64,000 nucleotides of DNA from CAZMZW01 sp964571135. GTDB taxonomy: Bacteria; Chloroflexota; Anaerolineae; Anaerolineales; Anaerolineaceae. Of this stretch, positions 60,588 to 64,000 are shown in pieces; position 1 is the stretch's first letter, and every line of letters starts with the position of its first letter. The stretch lies in assembly GCA_964571135.1 (NCBI GenBank), contig CAZMZW010000003.1, positions 62,001-126,000 on the forward strand, in the 5' to 3' direction. The position numbers and the translations under genes are program-made. The notes below the pieces were generated by a model. That model did not search any database, was not told the origin of the DNA, and saw only the letters and a list, made by a program, of their open reading frames with translations.

Positions 60588-63170
60588 TCAAAGACCTCTA
60601 TAAGATTCTGATTTTTGAAAGGAAAATCGGTCTTCAGAAAAAAGTCTTAAACAGACCTCTACAACATCTTGATCGAAACGAATTCCTTGGTACATTTTTA
60701 TTTCCTGAAGCGCCTTGTCGATTCCCAAAGCCGGACGATATGGACGATGTGATGACATAGCTTCCACTACATCTGCCACAGCTAATATTTTTGCCTCAAG
60801 GATAATTTCATTTCCTTTAATATGCTGAGGATAGCCTGAGCCATCCTCCCTTTCATGATGTTGATATACAATTTCTGCTAATGGCCAAGGGAAAACAAAT
60901 TTGCTTAGTATTAAAAACCCATTTTTAGCATGAGTCATAATTAGGGAATACTCCAAGTCCGTTAATTTTGACGGCTTACTTAATAATTCTGAGGGAAGGC
61001 TAATTTTTCCAATATCGTGGATTATGCCCGCGATTCGGATCCCTTCGACGATTTGATCTGAAAGCCCCATCTTTTTCCCAATCGCAACAGCCAATTGCGA
61101 AACACGCTCTTGATGTCCGGCTGTATAGGGGTCTCTTTGCTCGCAAGCTATCGCCAGTAAGTCAATCGCTTCGATGAAAGTATCATGCAGCTTCTTGTAG
61201 CTGGTTTTAATATTCTCTTCGTATTGCTTCTGTTCAGTGATATCGTACCCAACGCCCTGATACTCGACAATTTCACCAGTTTCATCTCGAATTCCGGAGT
61301 TTTCCCATCGAAAAATGCGCACCCCATTTTTTGTTGATAAGCGGTTCTCACTTTGTTTATAAAATGGCGGGTGACTGACTTCCTGCAGGATCGCGAAAAC
61401 TTTTGGAAGGTCATCAGGAATAATGGTATTTTTTATCGAAGTCCCAATAAGTTCTTTACTGGTCTTTCCAAATGTTTCGCAATATACATTATTCACAAAG
61501 GTCAGATTCCCTAATAGATCGTTACGAGAAATTAAGTAGGTCTGGTTTTCCACTAAACTGCGGTAGCGTGCCTCGCTTTGCTTTATATGTTCTTCTGTTT
61601 CTTTTTGGATTGTGATATCTTCAAAAAAAGCCAGATGAACATGGCCTTCAGGGAAATCAACCCTGCCAATATTTACTTTAATTGGGAATTCGCTTCCATC
61701 TTTGCGCGCGGCAATGGTTTCATAATTTGAGACAACTGGTAAGCCAGCTGCCCGATCTTGTATGTATTTATTAATCTGTTCCCGTACGCTCGACGAATAA
61801 AAGCAGGTGGGGGATTTTCCCTTAATCTCTCCAAAATCATTGTAGCCAAATATTTCAAGTAATTTTTTATTCGCAAACCAGACCAATCCTTTGCGAGTGA
61901 CACTTATAGCTATGGGAGATTGCTCGGTCAGAGCCCTGAACCTTGCTTCACTCTCCATCAATTCATTGTTTCGTTTATGGAGTTCTTCCTCTTTGCGGAT
62001 TCTCTCAGTTACGTCCCGCGCCACCCCTAAGATCAAGCCTGCATTTTCTTTACCTAGAGTGCTGATCGAGAAAGCAACATCGATGATCTCTCCGCTCTTT
62101 TTTCGCATTTTTGTTTCGAAATTACTGACAGAACCAGTTGTTTTAAGAATCTCAGCAATTCTCATTCTTTCTTTGTAGTCAACGTATAGATTCAGGTCTT
62201 TTGCATATTTACCGATCACTTCTTTCCGCGAATATCCAAAAACGTCCTGGAACTTATTATTTACTTCCAAGATCTGAGCATCATCTCGTGTTGAAATATA
62301 AAAAGCATCCTGTCCGGTCATAAATGCAGCTTTAAAGCGTTCTTGAATCTGTTTTCTTGCGAGATCATCTTGTTTATCTTTGGTGATATCCACAAGATTT
62401 CCGATCACGGCAGGTTTATTATTAAATATTCCCCGCCCTCCCCAAACCTCGATATTCTTGATACCCCCATCTCTATTTATTCCTCGAAATTCATATCTGA
62501 GGGTGTCCTTTTTACCAGATAATCGGCATTGCATATTCTTTTCAACAATAGGTTGGTCTTCTGGGACAACGACCAATAAAGGAGATGCACCGATTAATTC
62601 TTTAGGTTCATAGCCAAATATGGCTGCCAAAGCATGGTTTACGTATTTCAGCACACCATCCTGGACAATATAGACACCCATCATTGATCTTTCATTCAAT
62701 TGTTGGAACAGTTCTTCTTTATTGCCCAGACGTTTATCGGAGGTCTTCAGTTCGGAAATATTAATTAAATAAAATTGATTTGCTGGGCCATCATCCAAAT
62801 TGATCTTTTTCCCTATTAGGCGTACATAGAAAATCGAACGATTTCTGTGCAAAGCGGTCAAATCCTTCTCAACTTTTTCATAATCAAAAGCGGCTGCCTG
62901 CTCGACCATATCTTGCAGTTGTTTTTTACTTTCCGGTGCAAAGAAATCCAATGTGGGTTTGCCAATTATTTCGCCGGGTTTAGAGTATCCATACATATCA
63001 GCAAACTGTTGGTTTACATACAAAAGAACACCGGCGCGGCCGATTGCCATTGCTATCGGGGATTGGCCAATAAAAGTATGAAAGGGATCTTGTGTTTTGG
63101 GATTGTTATATTTATTACTTGCTGGATCTTTCTTATTTTCTTTTCTTGATGTTACTGATCTATTTGCCAT
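60588..63170 (-). CDS. Multi-PAS HD-GYP protein (c-di-GMP phosphodiesterase-type)
   Basis: 860 residues. About five to six PAS domains in tandem (for example PIAMAIGRAGVLLYVNQQFAD at the start, with KDLTALHRNRSIFY, SPIAISVTRKGLVWF further on), then a C-terminal HD-GYP domain (about 675-850) with HDIGK and HHEREDGSGYP motifs. PAS domains sense small ligands or redox; the HD-GYP domain hydrolyses cyclic di-GMP. It is the only sizable gene of element 3. No transmembrane segment, so it acts in the cytoplasm. Confidence 0.85.
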   Translation of the reverse strand: MANRSVTSRKENKKDPASNKYNNPKTQDPFHTFIGQSPIAMAIGRAGVLLYVNQQFADMYGYSKPGEIIGKPTLDFFAPESKKQLQDMVEQAAAFDYEKVEKDLTALHRNRSIFYVRLIGKKINLDDGPANQFYLINISELKTSDKRLGNKEELFQQLNERSMMGVYIVQDGVLKYVNHALAAIFGYEPKELIGASPLLVVVPEDQPIVEKNMQCRLSGKKDTLRYEFRGINRDGGIKNIEVWGGRGIFNNKPAVIGNLVDITKDKQDDLARKQIQERFKAAFMTGQDAFYISTRDDAQILEVNNKFQDVFGYSRKEVIGKYAKDLNLYVDYKERMRIAEILKTTGSVSNFETKMRKKSGEIIDVAFSISTLGKENAGLILGVARDVTERIRKEEELHKRNNELMESEARFRALTEQSPIAISVTRKGLVWFANKKLLEIFGYNDFGEIKGKSPTCFYSSSVREQINKYIQDRAAGLPVVSNYETIAARKDGSEFPIKVNIGRVDFPEGHVHLAFFEDITIQKETEEHIKQSEARYRSLVENQTYLISRNDLLGNLTFVNNVYCETFGKTSKELIGTSIKNTIIPDDLPKVFAILQEVSHPPFYKQSENRLSTKNGVRIFRWENSGIRDETGEIVEYQGVGYDITEQKQYEENIKTSYKKLHDTFIEAIDLLAIACEQRDPYTAGHQERVSQLAVAIGKKMGLSDQIVEGIRIAGIIHDIGKISLPSELLSKPSKLTDLEYSLIMTHAKNGFLILSKFVFPWPLAEIVYQHHEREDGSGYPQHIKGNEIILEAKILAVADVVEAMSSHRPYRPALGIDKALQEIKMYQGIRFDQDVVEVCLRLFSEDRFSFQKSESYRGL

Positions 63171-63410
63171 ACCTTTTGTCTCCTGGTTGATCCAAATGGC
63201 AAGTTAACTATATATCGTTAAAGGAAATCGCACAAATCATTATATAACCGGGTAATAACCACGTCATTTTATTAACGAATTTATTGACTGTGATCGCTTA
63301 CTTTGTTTCAGGTGCGATTTTTGTGTTTTCAATTAAGTGACAATGAGAATAATGGTTACAATAACTTATTGCTCGGATGTAAAGAGTTTGTTAATCTTTC
63401 GTAGACAATC

Positions 63411-63640
63411 ATGATATATGATAGACCATAGGATTATTGAAATTTAAAAACTACCACGTATAGGCAAATACTTATTGAAACCATAATAAAATTCCACATA
63501 TGGGAGTTGTGAAGTAAAGCGAAAGGTTATAGGGCTAATAAACCCTTGACCGTGGGTTTACCCTGAAGGGTATTTCGCAAGCTCAACAAATCCCATTCCC
63601 GCCATTATTTATTGCACGCCACAGGTGGGGTTTTCTCAGG
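63411..63640. repeat. Right-arm att repeat with diverged tRNA-Met 3' copy (copy 3)
   Basis: Arm TAGACCATAGGATTATTGAA, CTACCACGTATAGGC, then a tRNA copy to 63604 with the same T-loop insertion (63559-63586, TACCC-TGAA-GGGTA) as copy 2. Followed by GCCACAGGTGGGG and backbone sequence. It marks the right boundary of the island. More diverged than copies 1 and 2, so it is the oldest. Confidence 0.68.
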
Positions 63641-63669
63641 TAAATTAATCTCAAGTCATTGGCAATGAT

Positions 63670-64000
63670 TCAGATCAATCGGCACAATTTCTCAACCGTT
63701 TCATCAATCTGTTTTGCTGGGTATAAAAAAGTCCACCGCACGTCGCCTGAACCGATCACCTCAGCTCCTTTTTTTTCACAAAGCATTTTCATTTGCTGAA
63801 TAGCCTGATTTGCGCCCCAACCGAAAAATAGGAAATGAGTAACCAGGCAAATCACCTTCTTGCCTTTCAATGAAAGTATTTGGTTGAGAAAACTGGCCAG
63901 CGGCGCAGAAATTTGGCCTCCATTTACCGGGGAGGCGAACACCAGGAGGTCATTCGTTTCAACCTTGGGTTTTAAAACAAGCCCAACAGTTCTTGCGCCA
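63670..64000 (-). CDS. Flavodoxin-family protein, 5' partial
   Basis: The frame is open through the right window edge (GARTVGLVLKPKVETNDLL) and continues FASPVNGGQISAPL, then GKKVICLVTHFL and a helical end, the pattern of flavodoxin-like FMN-binding proteins after the FMN loop. About 109 codons visible. It is the first backbone gene to the right of the island. Confidence 0.72.
   Translation of the reverse strand, partial: GARTVGLVLKPKVETNDLLVFASPVNGGQISAPLASFLNQILSLKGKKVICLVTHFLFFGWGANQAIQQMKMLCEKKGAEVIGSGDVRWTFLYPAKQIDETVEKLCRLI

Larger units (their letters stand above)
8958..63640. mobile_element. Composite genomic island integrated at tRNA-Met
   Basis: Bounded on the left by the intact tRNA-Met gene and an adjacent tyrosine recombinase, and on the right by the last degenerate tRNA 3' copy at 63411-63640, after which a backbone-like flavodoxin gene appears. 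The interior is visibly more AT-rich than the flanks and dense in small orphan genes. Three internal tRNA-derived repeats divide it into at least three accreted elements (about 8958-47624, 47625-60115, 60116-63640). A truncated second copy of the integrase and its upstream arm at 55341-55478 marks a further lost junction. Carries integrases, conjugation-type ATPases, ParA, ArdC and BREX. Confidence 0.85.

Noticed and set aside
1..64000. CRISPR array
   Set aside because: No regularly spaced direct repeats and no cas genes were found.

Overview
The window is bacterial DNA. A chromosomal backbone (about 1-8957, resuming near 63640) flanks a long, AT-richer integrated island. The backbone set (oligopeptide-type ABC binding protein, PduO-type adenosyltransferase, a ParA/ParB pair next to an amidohydrolase and a PfkB kinase, RadC) together with the many TP-rich lipoproteins would fit an Anaerolineae-like member of the Chloroflexota. 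That placement is an inference from gene content and style, not from a marker gene.

Backbone left: partial substrate-binding protein, cobalamin adenosyltransferase, GNAT acetyltransferase, double-HTH XRE regulator, amidohydrolase, parB, parA, PfkB kinase (minus strand), then radC and an intact elongator tRNA-Met (8886-8957). The tRNA 3' end is the integration target. An integrase gene starts 85 bp downstream. Degenerate copies of the tRNA 3' half plus a shared upstream arm recur at 47458-47624, 59901-60115 and 63411-63640, so the island is an array of at least three accreted elements. Backbone resumes with a partial flavodoxin-family gene.

Element 1 (8958-47624) carries two tyrosine recombinases, a replication-relaxation protein, two VirD4/TraD-like ATPases, small membrane proteins, a plasmid-type ParA cassette, an ArdC antirestriction protein, and a defence region. 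The defence region holds a complete type 1-like BREX operon (brxA, brxB, brxC, pglX, pglZ, brxL) headed by a small excisionase-like HTH gene. A near-perfect operator and two apparently leaderless divergent promoters lie upstream. Its BrxL is unusual: the AAA+ part is followed by an AlbA_2 (Schlafen-type) domain where the Lon-like protease domain is expected. Downstream and co-directional are two small coiled-coil/HTH proteins and a Swt1-type HEPN protein with an RX4H motif. Further on are an RNase J-like metallo-beta-lactamase protein with an unknown partner, a zinc-ribbon PD-(D/E)XK nuclease and a divergent UvrD-like helicase. A GC-rich, strongly foldable non-coding segment at about 18296-18745 looks like a large structured RNA.

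Element 2 (47625-60115) is patchy and decayed. It has an HD-domain gene split at an A9 tract, a TPR membrane protein, a cluster of lipoproteins in two duplicated pairs (HExxH gluzincin-like plus M23-like), a lipoprotein gene with two in-frame stops, a truncated second integrase, and remnants of a sugar-acid catabolic cluster (isomerase and SDR fragments, a 3-hydroxyacyl-CoA dehydrogenase family protein, a LarA-like racemase, a possible gnd stub). Element 3 (60116-63640) carries one large gene, a multi-PAS HD-GYP protein.
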